Positions 47,501 to 57,802 of a stretch of 64,000 nt of DNA are shown piece after piece. Position 1 is the first letter of the stretch. The number at the start of each line of letters is the position of its first letter. Below the pieces are notes generated by a model that worked only from the letters and a program-made list of their open reading frames with translations, made no database searches and was not told the DNA's origin. The stretch covers positions 108,231,716 through 108,295,715 of the forward strand of contig NC_073745.1 in assembly GCF_029784135.1 (NCBI RefSeq), given 5' to 3'. The stretch is from Toxorhynchites rutilus septentrionalis (lineage: Eukaryota; Arthropoda; Insecta; Diptera; Culicidae). The position numbers were made by a program, and so were the translations under genes.

Positions 47501-49861
47501 TTCCGTTTGCTTTTTAGGAACGATTGGACAACAGTAATAGCGGAAATACGTTCATATAGTGGGGTTTTATGTGCTCGTTGAAATTACAAGGCAAACAAAC
47601 TAAAACTCATCAAATATGACTTTGCTGCAACAATAAAACAATAAATACAAATAATAGCAATAAAAAATGTCATAAGCATGTTTGCGGACAATCTGCACAT
47701 AAAAAGATTTCCATTTTCTTTTGTAAAAAATGTACCAAAATGTATAATTTTTCTCCCAATTGAAATAATTTGTTTTCTTTGTTAACATTTACTAATAACA
47801 GTTATATGGCAACTCTGAATAATATAAAAATATTGAAACTTATTTTCAAACGATCTAGGTATATACAAAGTTTTAGACTTTCTAGTGTTATAGATTTTTT
47901 AGAAATAAAAATCCATTTCAGAATGAAACTTATAACATTTTGTATTTAATGGATTACTAAAATGGGATATACCAAGCATATCAATCCCTTTCTTCATAAT
48001 CAGATAAATAAACCTCAATTAGCAAGACTTACCTTCATAACCTTTGTAGCGTTGCACACAATCTCATTGTCATGAATCTTAACGTCCCGAAAGTAGTTCA
48101 GCGAGAGTGTCGAAACAGTGATAAGCTGCTGCAGCAGTTGCAGCAGAGGCAGAATATGGTCTCTGCAGTGCACCGACCAGATATGCGCCAACCGGGCCTG
48201 GGCCCACAGCGGTAGATAGCACACGGCGGCGCAAATGCTTGGAAGCGAGCCCTCCAGGAACTCGGCCGAAGCGATTTGCAACACCTCGAAGACGATCACG
48301 AAAACGGTGATCACCTCATCGATGTCCTCCTTCTTATTCACCTGCACGCGCAGCTCGATTCCAAGCGATTCTCCGAGCGATTGTAAGGCATTGTTGATGG
48401 AACCGAATACGGCGCTTTTGGTCTCGTATAGCGCTTTAATGGAGCGCCGTAAACTGGTTAGATCTACCGAGGTGTGATGTTTGTCTTTTGTTTCCGGCAT
48501 TTTTTCCGCACAACTGTCCTCGTCTTTGTCGAGATCACCTTCGAGGATGCGCAAGTCTTCTTTTTTTAGATTTTTCAAATCTTCTGGCGCCTTTTCCAGC
48601 ATCGCATCGATGCTGGAGCTTGCTTTCTTTTGGAAGCTAGCCGCTATTGATTGTTGAGATGAAAAGATGGCACCTAGTGTACGGATCAGTGGCGTGTCCG
48701 AACTCTCTCGCTCGCAGGTGGCTATCAGTTCTCGAAGCTTTGCTTCATCTAGGTATTCTATTGGCTTTGAATCACGTTGTTCTTTGCTTGACGACTCCTT
48801 AGAGCTATGACTGCCAGATGTGGCACCTTTCTTCTTTCCACATCCGGCTGAATCTTTCTGGGTGAGCTTTGTTTTACTACTGCCCCCGGCAAATGATGAC
48901 GGCGAACTACTTCCCTGACTAGTGTTAACGCGAACGCAACGGGTGCTATCTTCTTCGCTACCTCCTCCCTCGTAGTGGTGATTTCGATTTTTACGTGTGC
49001 TTGTTTCATTCTGTTCATCTTCTTTCACCGAGTCCATTTCGGCGTTAGGGCTGGAAGAGGCGAGAATAAGTTGATATCGTGGAAATTACAACGGAAATGA
49101 GGTGAGAGTGTAAATATCTATGCAGCGGCGAAGCAGCGATTTTTCTAATGAAAACAATAATACACTTACCTATCATTGAGATCTATCATGTCAATATTTC
49201 CACCAGGTAGACGCCGGCGCCAGTTGATGCTAGCATTCGAGTCGGTTATTCCTAGGCTCGCGCTTGCGGCTGAACTACTGGCGGCCACTATCCCACTACT
49301 GCTCTCCTCGTCGCCAGCTACGGAAGTCGTCGAGGAAGCATTTGCCATAGTTTTCGGTACCTTCGATGGGTGCGCGTCGCATAGTTCTGCTTCCTGTGTG
49401 AACAGCTGAATTGCGCGGGCAGCGGCCGCATTTGGAGTCAGTTTCTCCACTTTGCCACTTGACGCGCAGTGTTTATTGTTACATTTCGTATTACCGCACC
49501 CATCCACAAGTTGATAGAAATATCGCTCGATTAGCTTTCTAGCGGAGGCACGTTTCATATCGTCGCCTTCCGAGCTCTGTTGCTGCTTCGCTCCAGTGGG
49601 TGTACTTTTAGAACGGGTCTCTACAACGCTGGCTGGCACTGGAACAGTCGATCTTCTCGGTTTGTCCGCGTCGATAATGCTGCACTGATCGGACGTTACT
49701 TTGCAGACCGGTTCTGTGGTGCGTTTTCCGTTGCTGGATGACGACGATTCTTCATTGATTTTGCTGGAGATAATGGTAAGGATTGCAATGGTTGGATTGA
49801 TGCTCGTGGAAGCACGCGGCGATTCGCAAATAGTTGTGGAAAATTGTTTGAAATTTAACAT
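41342..49861 (-). CDS. Ube3a: Ube3a, HECT-type E3 ubiquitin ligase (E6AP orthologue), five exons
   Basis: Ubiquitin-protein ligase that accepts ubiquitin from an E2 onto a HECT cysteine and transfers it to substrates in the nucleus and cytosol. Minus-strand join: 49861-49170, 49050-48033, 43030-42137, 42070-41605, 41538-41342. This gives 3267 nt, 1088 aa, stop TAA, with all junction phases consistent. Domains: low-complexity Ser-rich N-terminus (1-100); AZUL zinc finger with Cys 122, 127, 132 and 161; Ser/Lys-rich linker; helical middle region; HECT domain from about 735 to the end. The catalytic loop [14 protein letters not shown] has Cys 1056, 32 residues from the C-terminus exactly as in human UBE3A, and the end is GFGML. 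It is longer than human (875 aa) because of the N-terminal and linker insertions. The first Met has a weak context; Met102 ([16 protein letters not shown]) aligns with the human start and may be used instead. Confidence 0.94.
41605..42070 (-). CDS. Ube3a: Ube3a exon 4 (HECT N-lobe to C-lobe)
   Basis: A 466-nt exon after acceptor CTACTAG, starting [16 protein letters not shown]. It contains [27 protein letters not shown] and [10 protein letters not shown], and ends LLQFTTG at donor GTGAGT. Confidence 0.94.
42137..43030 (-). CDS. Ube3a: Ube3a exon 3 (start of HECT N-lobe)
   Basis: An 894-nt exon, phase 0 at both ends. It begins [15 protein letters not shown] and contains LNPYLK-like and [15 protein letters not shown] blocks, the [17 protein letters not shown] motif and [15 protein letters not shown], all hallmarks of the E6AP HECT N-lobe. 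Ends KDWNP before GTAAGA. Confidence 0.94.
43537..44010 (+). mobile_element. tRNA-related SINE (about 470 bp) in Ube3a intron 2
   Basis: The head GTAGCCACATTGGTTTGC..GATCGATCGTGAGTTCAAAA has A-box- and B-box-like segments (GAGTTCAAAACTC). The body has ACAGAATAACTACGTCCACG and AACGGAAGGAAAAC, then AATGGCTACTGTGTAA units, and the tail is AATAAACAAAAGGGATAAAAA. The tail is shared with 25095-25262. Confidence 0.65.
44011..44340. other. Ube3a intron 2 sequence, nothing recognised
   Basis: Contains an imperfect CGAGACCGTCATACAG / CTGAATGACAGTCTCG inverted pair at 44222-44265. Confidence 0.4.
44342..45440 (+). mobile_element. Dyad-ended repeat family, copy B (3' end replaced)
   Basis: Begins TTTTTTCGACATAGGACTAC then GGGTGCCAAATCAGAAAACA, parallel to copies A, C and D. 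Ends abruptly at ACTAAAGAGTTATTAATGAA, where copy C continues, because a pogo-type terminus starts at 45442. Confidence 0.65.
45442..45520 (+). mobile_element. pogo-type terminal repeat
   Basis: After a TA comes CAGTAGAACCCCGATTATCC, with a nearby inverted CGATAATCGCGGATAACGC. The same terminus in inverse orientation occurs at 54652. The element body is not identified. Confidence 0.5.
45775..46165 (+). repeat. Two degenerate direct repeats
   Basis: AACCGACCATGTACATTTTG followed by ATGATCTGTGC..TTTCAGYTCAATCG appears at 45805 and 46082, about 275 bp apart. Confidence 0.6.
46166..46974. other. Ube3a intron 2 sequence, nothing recognised
   Basis: AT-rich, no family recognised. Confidence 0.4.
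46980..47515. repeat. Tandem satellite-like array in Ube3a intron 2 (about four units)
   Basis: Units of 130-165 bp contain CCCCTTAGAGGGGAGGGAGG, then GTGTCGAACCACCATAGAAA, CACATGCCAAATTTGGTTCC and GATTAGTTCTCGAGTTATGC. The copies differ by small indels. Confidence 0.8.
47516..48032. other. Ube3a intron 2 near the donor of exon 2
   Basis: AT-rich, no repeat recognised. Confidence 0.45.
48033..49050 (-). CDS. Ube3a: Ube3a exon 2
   Basis: A 1018-nt exon from acceptor CTTCCAG to donor GTAAGT (ATG AAG|). It starts [16 protein letters not shown], then a long Ser/Lys/Glu-rich low-complexity segment, then the conserved helical part ending [13 protein letters not shown]. The intron before it is only 119 nt; the one after is 5.0 kb and repeat-rich. 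Confidence 0.92.
49170..49861 (-). CDS. Ube3a: Ube3a exon 1 (AZUL zinc finger)
   Basis: A 692-nt exon ending AATGATAG before donor GTAAGT. It encodes a serine-rich leader, then [19 protein letters not shown] and further zinc ligands ending ELCDAHPSK, the hallmark of the AZUL domain. After the finger it is Ser/Ala-rich. It splices in phase to exon 2 (AG|C gives Ser). Confidence 0.92.
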
Positions 49862-49990
49862 ACAATATAAACTACGAACAATGTTATCGTCATCGCGCTA
49901 GGACGTCGTGAAATCGTTGTGAATTTGTCTTTAAATGAAGAACTATTTTCGTTGCCTTCAATTATGTGCCAACAGAGAACATATTCCCTT
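49862..49990 (-). promoter_or_regulatory. Probable 5' UTR / promoter-proximal region of Ube3a
   Basis: The short space between the first Ube3a Met and the LINE relic on the opposite strand. No TATA box stands out. Promoter placement is inference only. Confidence 0.3.
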
Positions 49991-49992
49991 AA

Positions 49993-51115
49993 GTGATCAG
50001 CGATGATCCGGTTGCGTGTGTTGGAAGTTGCGGCGCTCGTATACACAAGCTGATTAATGATAATGCGAACATACTATTTAAGTGTAATAAGTGTTTGTCT
50101 GCAAGCAAACGCGAATCGCCGAATGATTTAGTTGTTGACATATTATTGTCGAAAGGAGATGAACAAGCTCACTTCCTTATCAGAGACAATAACCAATATT
50201 CGTGATACCGTTGCTTCGCATAAGGCCCGAAATCTTCGAAGGTGAAAAATGAAGACCGACTCTACTCTCCGCTTCTACTGGAACTGCTTCGGCAGTCTCC
50301 GCCAACAAAAAGTGACTTGACTAGTAAATGAATTGACTAGCGTTGACTAGCGAGGATGACTGGTGAACTAGTCCATTCAGTGGTTATTTTAACTGACTTG
50401 ACTAATGAATACAAATCGGCTTCTTTATTCAACTGATTTCAATCCACACTTCCATTTCCCCCTGACACTAACTTTATACACGCTTATAAAATTAGTGTAG
50501 CGTATGTCAAACCACGTTGAACTCAAACATCGATGCATGCACACGTACATGGGAGAGATAAAGAGAGGAACGAATTCGTTTTGGGGGAAGTCACTTCAAA
50601 ATGCAATGAAGACAATTTGACTGGGAAGAATGAAATGATATAGTCGAGTCGGTAGAGAGAGATAGCGGCCAAACGCCCGACTGACTGTTTAGTAGTTTTG
50701 GCGGAGAAACTGCGTGAAGAAGCCAAAAGTCATTACTAATTGAATATGGATATAGTCAGTCAGATGGTCAGCTGACTATCCTCAGTTGACTATGACTATG
50801 CAGAGCGCTGGCTTCGCAGATAAACAGTGCATTGGAAACGGCTAAACAAGTTTTGGAAACAAGCCTTAATGCTGCTCTTCAAGAACATATGGTAAAGCTT
50901 GAGAGCAGTGTGGCTAGAATTATGTAAAAAAAATATGTTGAACAAAAAGAATGAGTTTGAGGGTCAAAATATAGTTGCAATGAACAGAAAAAAGGGATAC
51001 TCGATCGGAATTCGATTTTAATTCAAGAAGGAAAATAAAAGGGATGTCAAACAGTAATGATAAACCAATTCTGATTGAAAGCAAAAATGACCGAAAGCGC
51101 GGACGAAGTTGTTTT
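49993..51115 (+). pseudogene. LINE ORF1-like relic (zinc-binding plus coiled-coil), interrupted
   Basis: CVGSCGARIHKLINDNANIL then FKCNKCLSA looks like the Cys-rich start of jockey/CR1-group ORF1 proteins. After the 590-bp insertion, NSALETAKQVLETSLNAALQ and EHMVKLESSVARI form a coiled coil, then NDKPILIESKNDRKRGRS. A frameshift lies near 50170 and a stop follows the coiled coil. No reverse transcriptase is seen nearby. A diverged host gene cannot be excluded. Confidence 0.45.
50221..50810. mobile_element. 590-bp insertion with 8-bp target duplication GCTTCGCA
   Basis: GCTTCGCA at 50213-50220 and 50811-50818 flank it exactly, and excision of one copy restores a reading frame across the join. 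Eight-base duplications fit hAT or P-type elements. The interior contains repeated TTGACTAG motifs and an inverted pair GTCTCCGCCAACAAAA / GTTTTGGCGGAGAAAC. No coding capacity. Confidence 0.65.
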
Positions 51116-52024
51116 TAACGGATTGTGTATGTATACACAATGAAGAAGGAACTGCCATCATCGTCTCAATGATAATGAATGATTATTTTGTATATGTTAA
51201 TAGAAATTAAAAGAAAAAAAGAAAATAGAAAGTCTAGATAACGTTTGAGCACGCGCGCGTTAATGCAGCCATGAGAAATCTGAATTGTGATAGCGATTAG
51301 AACATAGTAGAGTTTGTTTCTATTGTGGAATTGGACATGTAAGTCTTGATAAAAAGGAACACAGCTATGATTGAGGTTGGGTCGAAAATCGAGAGAGCGA
51401 ATATTGTCGAGTAAAGAAGGCCTACGAGCGATTTCTGAAGGATCAAAAAGACAACCGTAAGAATGAACGGATAGGCTACAACATGAAATTCATTCAACAG
51501 GTCAAATGTTTGATTAAACTGGAGATTAGAACAGTTAGTCTGACAGATTTGGCAGTCAGATAAGCAATATAATATCTCATGGCTTGCTATTACATATATT
51601 TCTACAATCCTGCAATCCAATCTGTTTTTATTGAAAATAGATTAACGCAACACATGTAGCGTAATGCTTGAAACATTGTGGTTGTCTACGTATTATATAT
51701 TTTTTCTTTTGCTATCGATCCATGTCTCTAACTTCTTGATCATCTAACAAATATACAGGAACTGGAGGCATTTAACTTTTGATACGTATACCGAACATCA
51801 ACGTGATGAACTTTATCATCATTTAATTTAGGAGCCGGACATACTCCTAAATTCTTCTGCGACACTTTCTATCATAGCATTTAGGACTTCAATTTGGTTA
51901 GGTATGCAACCTTCTATCTATTGCATCTATTTCAGTTAAAGCCATTGAAACCTCTGTCGCATACTTATTAAAACCCATTCGGATATTTCTTATCGTAAAC
52001 AGAATACTAAGTGAACGAACCATT
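51116..52024. other. Intergenic sequence, one unassigned hydrophobic ORF
   Basis: The 107-codon minus-strand ORF at 51620-51297 has two hydrophobic stretches (AYPFILTVVFLIL; SLVGLLYSTIFALSIF). It could be chance or a chemoreceptor-like fragment; not assigned. Confidence 0.3.
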
Positions 52025-52026
52025 TA

Positions 52027-52560
52027 CAGGGTCTTTCAAATTAAACGCTCACGCAACAAATTGTAATGATTTCTACAAAAGTGAACCGATTTAAAAAAAA
52101 ACGAAAATAAAGCTTATTTTAGGATATTCTCGATGTAACCACCTCTTTTTTCGATAACGCGTTTTAAACGGTGAAGAAAATTCTTCATGCACAACTCTAA
52201 CATTACGACTTCGATGCTGTTATTTCATCTTTGTTTATTCTTTATTTAGTTATTTCTTCTTTAAATTCCTCCAAATTTTATGGTTGATTAACATAGCAAC
52301 GGTCCTTCACGTACCCCCAGAGGACGTAATCGACGACGAGAAATGTTGAAATTCTTACCATAAGAGGACAAAGTTTCATTAAGGCTTCGGTTGCTCGAGT
52401 AATACGATTTCACTAAAAATACACGTTCTTGTAAATTGTACATCGTGACACTGAAAACTCTCCGATCAGACTGAACAAGTCGAATATTATCGTCCCGGAG
52501 TGGGAAATGCAGTGTTACCATCGACGGAGCGAAAAAAAGCGTTTAATCTGAAAGACCCTG
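52027..52560. mobile_element. Tc1/mariner-derived MITE (534 bp, TA duplication)
   Basis: TA on both sides. Left CAGGGTCTTTCAAATTAAAC and right inverted CAGGGTCTTTCAGATTAAAC differ at one position in the first 20. Inside, the minus-strand frame MYNLQERVFLVKSYYSSNRS resembles the N-terminus of a Tc1/mariner-group transposase whose remainder was deleted. Confidence 0.85.
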
Positions 52561-53580
52561 TATCTTTTTTTTTATTCTTAAATTTTATATAGTTCTGACA
52601 TTTTCAATTCGTATGTTATGAATAATTGCATACTCCTATGTCAAACAATACGGTTGCATCTCGAAATCGTCCATCATATTTTGTTTTCACCCCGAGATCA
52701 TACCAACGTTTCTTGATAGCAACCATAGAAAACTTTTCTCTATCCGGTAGGGGATACGAGAATGCCCACGCTTGTCCACGGTGAGGGGGTAGGTGTTCTG
52801 CATAATGTCCACGTGGTCACACTGATGACGATACACACGTCTTTACCACATTCGAAGGACTTCTTCGCTAGATGATACTAGCAACCGAAAAGCACGCACT
52901 CCAAAAACTGCGTGCAAAACACACAATGGATCACACGCGAAAAGGACAATGTCCAGTGTCATCGACCGACCAACGAAAATGAGGAGATAAAAATTCGACT
53001 GTACTTGTTGTTGAACGTATATTTGGTAAAAAAGGATAAGCTTTACAGAGTTTGTCGCTTTTATAGTGACCATCTGCTATCGGTCAGTTCTCATGGTCTT
53101 GCTAATTCTCTCTATCTCTCTCGAAATCTCGAAATAATCTTGGGAACTCGTTCAACGTGTAAAATTGTAGTCCGTTTCATTTTGAACGGTTTTGCGTAAA
53201 TTCAAATTGGGATTAGTTTACAATTTTTATGGCTAATTCTAACCCATGCTTAATAAGTATAGTAGAAATGAAGCCCGAAATTTGTTCTGCATTATCAATT
53301 TTTTTTTTTATAACTTTCCACCCTTAGAACTTCGTAATTTTAAAGCAGTGAAACTCTCTCCACCGGAAGAAGTCTACTTTATAATCAAATCGCTATGGAA
53401 GAAATCTTTTAGCGATCACTGAACGTGTTGCTACAAAATAAAAAAAAACACGTACGAATTGTAAGTGAACAATGCTTCAATCTGTGATTGATCGAATTTT
53501 TCTCTATTTTTAGTAGAGATCAAAGATCAATGAATGTCTGAGAATGTTTATCAGCGAGTCGGTAGAACCCACTCCAGGAG
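52561..53580. other. Intergenic sequence
   Basis: GAATGCCCACGCTTGTCCAC near 52760 resembles AATGTCCACGCTTTTCCACG at 56274, so a low-copy repeat is present. Nothing else assigned. Confidence 0.35.
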
Positions 53581-53594
53581 AAAACTATGCATTT

Positions 53595-54652
53595 TATTGC
53601 ATATTTATTCCTTAGCCTATTATTCAAAGTTTCCCCCGAAAACGTCCCATTATCTTTTGCACCAGCTGTTTTAGCTTTTGTTTGGCATTCAAATTCTTCT
53701 TTCCGTTGAACACCTTCACAACGTTTATGGTTCCACAGTTTACCTCTAGTTTGTCCTTGACATCCGACCAATAATCCTCGATCAGCCTTAGCTTGACCCG
53801 GATATAATTTCTTGGGAACCAAAGTGACGCCATTGTCGTTGTACTTCATTAACATTCGGTCATATCTTAATAGTGACAGTTTTCCAATACGGGTCAAAAA
53901 AATCGTGCCAGAAAAAGACAACATCTTCTAACTCCGTTTGAAAAACAATCGTGGTTTGTTGTTGCAGGAGTTACGAAAGGTTAATTTCTTAGTATGCAGC
54001 TTTTTTCTGGAATTTGACCATTTTTTATTTTGTGTTTTTCTAGGCACTTTGCAGAGGTATTAAATTGTTTGTCTAATAGTTTTTTTTCCGGAAACAACGG
54101 CCTTTTAGTGCCATCATCTATAACGGCGCAATCGTAAATCATGAGAAAATTCTTGTAGAACATCCTTGAGCGTTCCTTTGCATCTAGATTTTATTTCGCA
54201 TTACGGTTCGATACAACTTGTGTCTCGACATTTCTTAAACCACCCTTTCATTTGTTTTTTGAATTTAGGGAGCTCGTGCCATTTTTTCGTGTCTGTCGAT
54301 GACAAATTCGGGATCCGTTTGAAAAGAGCAACCACTTTCGAGTGAGTTTTGGGATCGGTTGCCTTTGCCTTTGCTTCGATTTCCTGGTTCCCTATCGATG
54401 GTTAGACCTTCTTCAAATTGTAACAGGACTTGAAATATCGTGAAGTTTTGAGCTGTTGAAAAATTATAGATTCGTGACGCGCTACAACACATTAAAGGAC
54501 TAAAAATGTACGTACACCAGTAAACCAAAAACATCAAAAGAGCAAAGTCCTACCTCTCACTGACGAATTTCGGGAAGGCCTATATAATTGCTATGGTACT
54601 CCCTTTCGTGGATAACGCGCACCGCGATAATCGAAGTTCTACTGTATATGCA
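53595..54652 (-). pseudogene. Tc1/mariner-group transposon relic with pogo-type terminus
   Basis: Minus strand from the terminus CAGTAGAACTTCGATTATCG (54652). TDPEFVIDRHEKMARAP lies at about 54300; IYDCAVIDDGTKRP, with an Asp pair, near 54140; and a C-terminal block RLIEDYWSDVKDKLE..KLKQLVQKIMGRF at 53800-53630. Many frameshifts and stops. Confidence 0.55.
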
Positions 54653-54734
54653 AATGAACACATCCTGATACTTAAAATAATAAATTCATATTCTCATACT
54701 GCTTTACGATTCATTCTTTGCCAGCAAACTGCTA

Positions 54735-55735
54735 TTTTGACGTAGGACTACGTCTTACATTAAGTGTGCCAAATCAGAAAATAGGTCACGTTTTTATGAA
54801 ATAAAGTTAACGTTAATAACTATTTTTTGCTGCGAATGGATTGATCGACTTGTATACCAATCGAATCGGAAATTTTCTAAGATTTGGATTATATGCTCTA
54901 CATTACAATCCCATAGTCTTTATATGGTTTAAATTGATGAAAATTGGAAGCATTCCCATTTCCCCATACATTTGTTCTGTCCATTTGTGTGCTTTCCCGA
55001 ATAGAGCTGTCAATAATGAGCAACTTATGCAGCCGCTAGAATAGAAACAGTCGGAGACGAATGAATCGTTGGATTTAAAGTCTCCGTAAACAAAGGAAAA
55101 GAAGAAGAAGAATAGAAACAATGAAGGGAAATAACGAAAAGAGAATATTTGCGAAGTAAGTAAGCTGTCGCTAGCGTATAAGTATTGCATCTCCTCTAAG
55201 TAAAATTCTTGGAGAGACGAATGAACTCTATGAGTTTAAAGTCTCTTTAATTCAAGAAGAAGACGTAAAAGAATCTTTTCTGTGCCCGAAACAACAAAGG
55301 ACGCTTATTCTGCTCGTTTTGTGTTCTATGTTCCCCTCGATCTGTGAACGCTAGCGAATATTCACTTAAAGTTTATCGCTGCAACTGTGTGCATCTGTTA
55401 GCCGCGTGTTTGATGCTTGTTGAATGGCGATGCACGGATGATGCCTCTCGTTAAATACTCAGTGCAATGCGTGCATTGATATAAAGAAACAAATTGTGGC
55501 ATATGACCAATTAGTGTATTGTTCTCGCAAAGGCAAGAAAGAATCGTTGCTTCTCGAAATGATTCTACAAAACCACGCAAGGCATTACACGCTTTCAGGG
55601 TCCCCGGAACTTTTTACTAAAGAGTTATTTATGAATTTTCGACGTATTCGCAAATAATATTCGAAATGATAACCAACAAATTAAAAAAAAAGATTGCGTG
55701 GTCCTACGTCCCAAGCGGTCGTGTCTCGGATACAA
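54735..55735 (+). mobile_element. Dyad-ended repeat family, copy C (about 1 kb, both ends present)
   Basis: The left end TTTTGACGTAGGACTACGTC and right end AGATTGCGTGGTCCTACGTC are inverted versions of each other, followed by AAGCGGTCGTGTCTCGGA. Two GAGACGAATGAA...GTCTC hairpin motifs with GAAGAA tails occur inside (55053, 55213). Best example of the family in the window. Confidence 0.75.
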
Positions 55736-56640
55736 GCCGTCGATTTTTTTTTACTAGAATGGTTTTAGATTCTCCAAAAACCTTGTCAAATATCGTATTT
55801 TAATCAGCATGTAATGATAGCATGTGCATGCTGCATGTGCCAAATCTAAAAAAAACTGTTCGAAACCCATAAGGTATGTTTTGATGCGGAATTCAACAAC
55901 GGAAAAATCAAGACAACATAAATTAAATTTGGAAGAAACCGAAGGGCGATATGAGTTAATTCTTGGGTAAGTTAACTTAACTTAACTTAAAGGATTAAAG
56001 GCGAATGAACTGCGAAGTTTAAAGCCTCTTAAAATCAAAAAGAAGAAGAAGAAGAAGAGCTCAAAGAACAGAAAAAACACGACTTCTAATGAAGCCAATT
56101 TGATTTTTTTTACAAAGCCGATTGTTTGAATTAATATTACGATCAGCATGAAGAGAGATTAACGTTACAGATAACGTAATATATAATAAGCTTTAAATAT
56201 AGGCGCAATTCAAATATTTTCTTGATCCGAAAATGGAAAAATGTCCACGTGGACAAGAGGGGAGAAGTTTAGTAAATGTCCACGCTTTTCCACGGAGGGG
56301 GAGGGGGAGTCTAAAATCGTGCTTTTTCAGTTCACGTGGTATGTGGACAGCTCCTTTGGAGCTATTTTCTTGTTAACTCCCAATTTAGAGCAGCAAGAGC
56401 AAATTTCCCGTAAAGTCATTGAAAAACAATCATTTTGCTGAAGTTTTCAATATATATGAATTGTTTCGGACCTGCTGAGTCTGATCATGAGTTTTATTAG
56501 TTGTTTTTGTTGAAACTAACATCAAAGATTCACATACAAAAAAATCATTTTGACCATCAAGTGTTTTCCGCTAGACGGGCAGGTGGCAACTATATTGCCA
56601 CCAATTTTTTCAATGTTTTAGAATGTTTTGCGTATAAAAA
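55736..56640. other. Intergenic sequence with hairpin-tail motif and (GAA)n
   Basis: GGCGAATGAACTGCGAAGTT..AAAGCCTC followed by AGAAGAAGAAGAAGAAG at 56000-56058 is another retroposon-like tail. TTAACTTAACTTAACTTAA at 55975. Confidence 0.5.
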
Positions 56641-57140
56641 AAAGTTTAGTGTATTTTAGCATATAAACATTTCGTATTGGAGTTTGCGTTGATTACTTGC
56701 ATAGTTTTCATAGTGCGCTTCGCCCTCCGTAACCTTCCCTGGAACGACCCGTCTAATCTCCCTGATTATGCGGCTCGCTGCCAACTTAAAGACCTTCAGT
56801 ACCTATCAGCACGAAGAACCCAGACACAGCGGATGTTCATATTCGACCTTTTGAAAAACAACATCGATTGTCCGGACCTACTTGAAAATGTTTCGTTTTA
56901 CATTCCTCAACGTCAATTTAGAAAATTGCCTTTAATTATCGTTCCTAGACATAGAACAAGTTAGGGTTCAACAGCCCATTCAGCAGCTGCCTAAGGGCGT
57001 TCAACAATGTTAGTAGCAGTTTCGACTTTAATATGGCTAAAAATGATTTTAAAAACCGATTTATGAACGTAGTTTAAGTTTAAGATCTGTGCGACTAGGT
57101 TAATGATTGACACAACACCCTATTTAATTGTGGTACCCTC
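56641..57140 (+). pseudogene. jockey/CR1-group LINE reverse transcriptase C-terminal fragment
   Basis: LPDYAARCQLKDLQYLSARR, TQTQRMFIFDLLKNNIDCPD, LLENVSFYIPQRQFRK and RHRT, then across a stop GFNSPFSSCLRAFN and SSSFDFNMAKNDFKNRF. This is the characteristic C-terminal tail of insect jockey/CR1-like ORF2 proteins. 5'-truncated; no endonuclease or polymerase core. Confidence 0.75.
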
Positions 57141-57793
57141 TTCATATTATAAAACAGAATAATGCGCCATAGTGAGCCATTAAATCCGTATATCTTGCAT
57201 TTCATCATAAACAGCAGTGCGAAAAAATCATTGCGGCCCGTGGCTATGATTAACATTTCCTGCCGGTGCTGTAATTTTGTAATTTTGATAACCATGTTTC
57301 AAATTTTTAAATCAGATGGTTTTTATCCGCTATCGTTTTGTTACGAGCAATTTTTTTTCCAGTATTTTTTGCAGTTGTTGAAACTTGAACTGAAAATTTC
57401 TGGGCGTGCTTCGAGCATTGTAATGTTATTGATGACGTTTACGTGTACGATGAGAGTTATTGTACACGTAAACATGAGAGGAGCTAGAAGATTTGCTTAA
57501 TGAGCTAAAGGTTGTGCGGGTCAGTGACTATAAGTGACATCCAATATTGAGTCAGTCAACTTTCATGTATAACTACAGAACATCCATTGCATGATAGAAC
57601 ACAAGAGAAATATGATTGAATGAATATAAAATGCGCGTGTCAAGCAAATGTGGAAATTTTACAGATGAACTTCTGAGGACATATCTAAAGCAAATTGAAA
57701 TTTACTGATTATATCTTCTAGACGTTTTACAAGACCACACAGAAAGAAATGTGGTTCGTACAATTATTCTTATCTTCAAAGAGATGAATATAT
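57141..57793. other. Intergenic sequence, nothing recognised
   Basis: A 112-codon ORF (57162-57500) is compositionally unconvincing. Confidence 0.4.
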
Positions 57794-57802
57794 GTTAAAA
57801 AT

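Noticed and set aside
51297..51620. Chemoreceptor fragment
   Set aside because: Two hydrophobic stretches only; the C-terminal receptor signature expected for gustatory or odorant receptors is absent.
55975..55998. Telomere-like TTAAC repeat
   Set aside because: Only about four units, in an interior location; insects use TTAGG or retroelements, and Diptera lack simple telomeric repeats.
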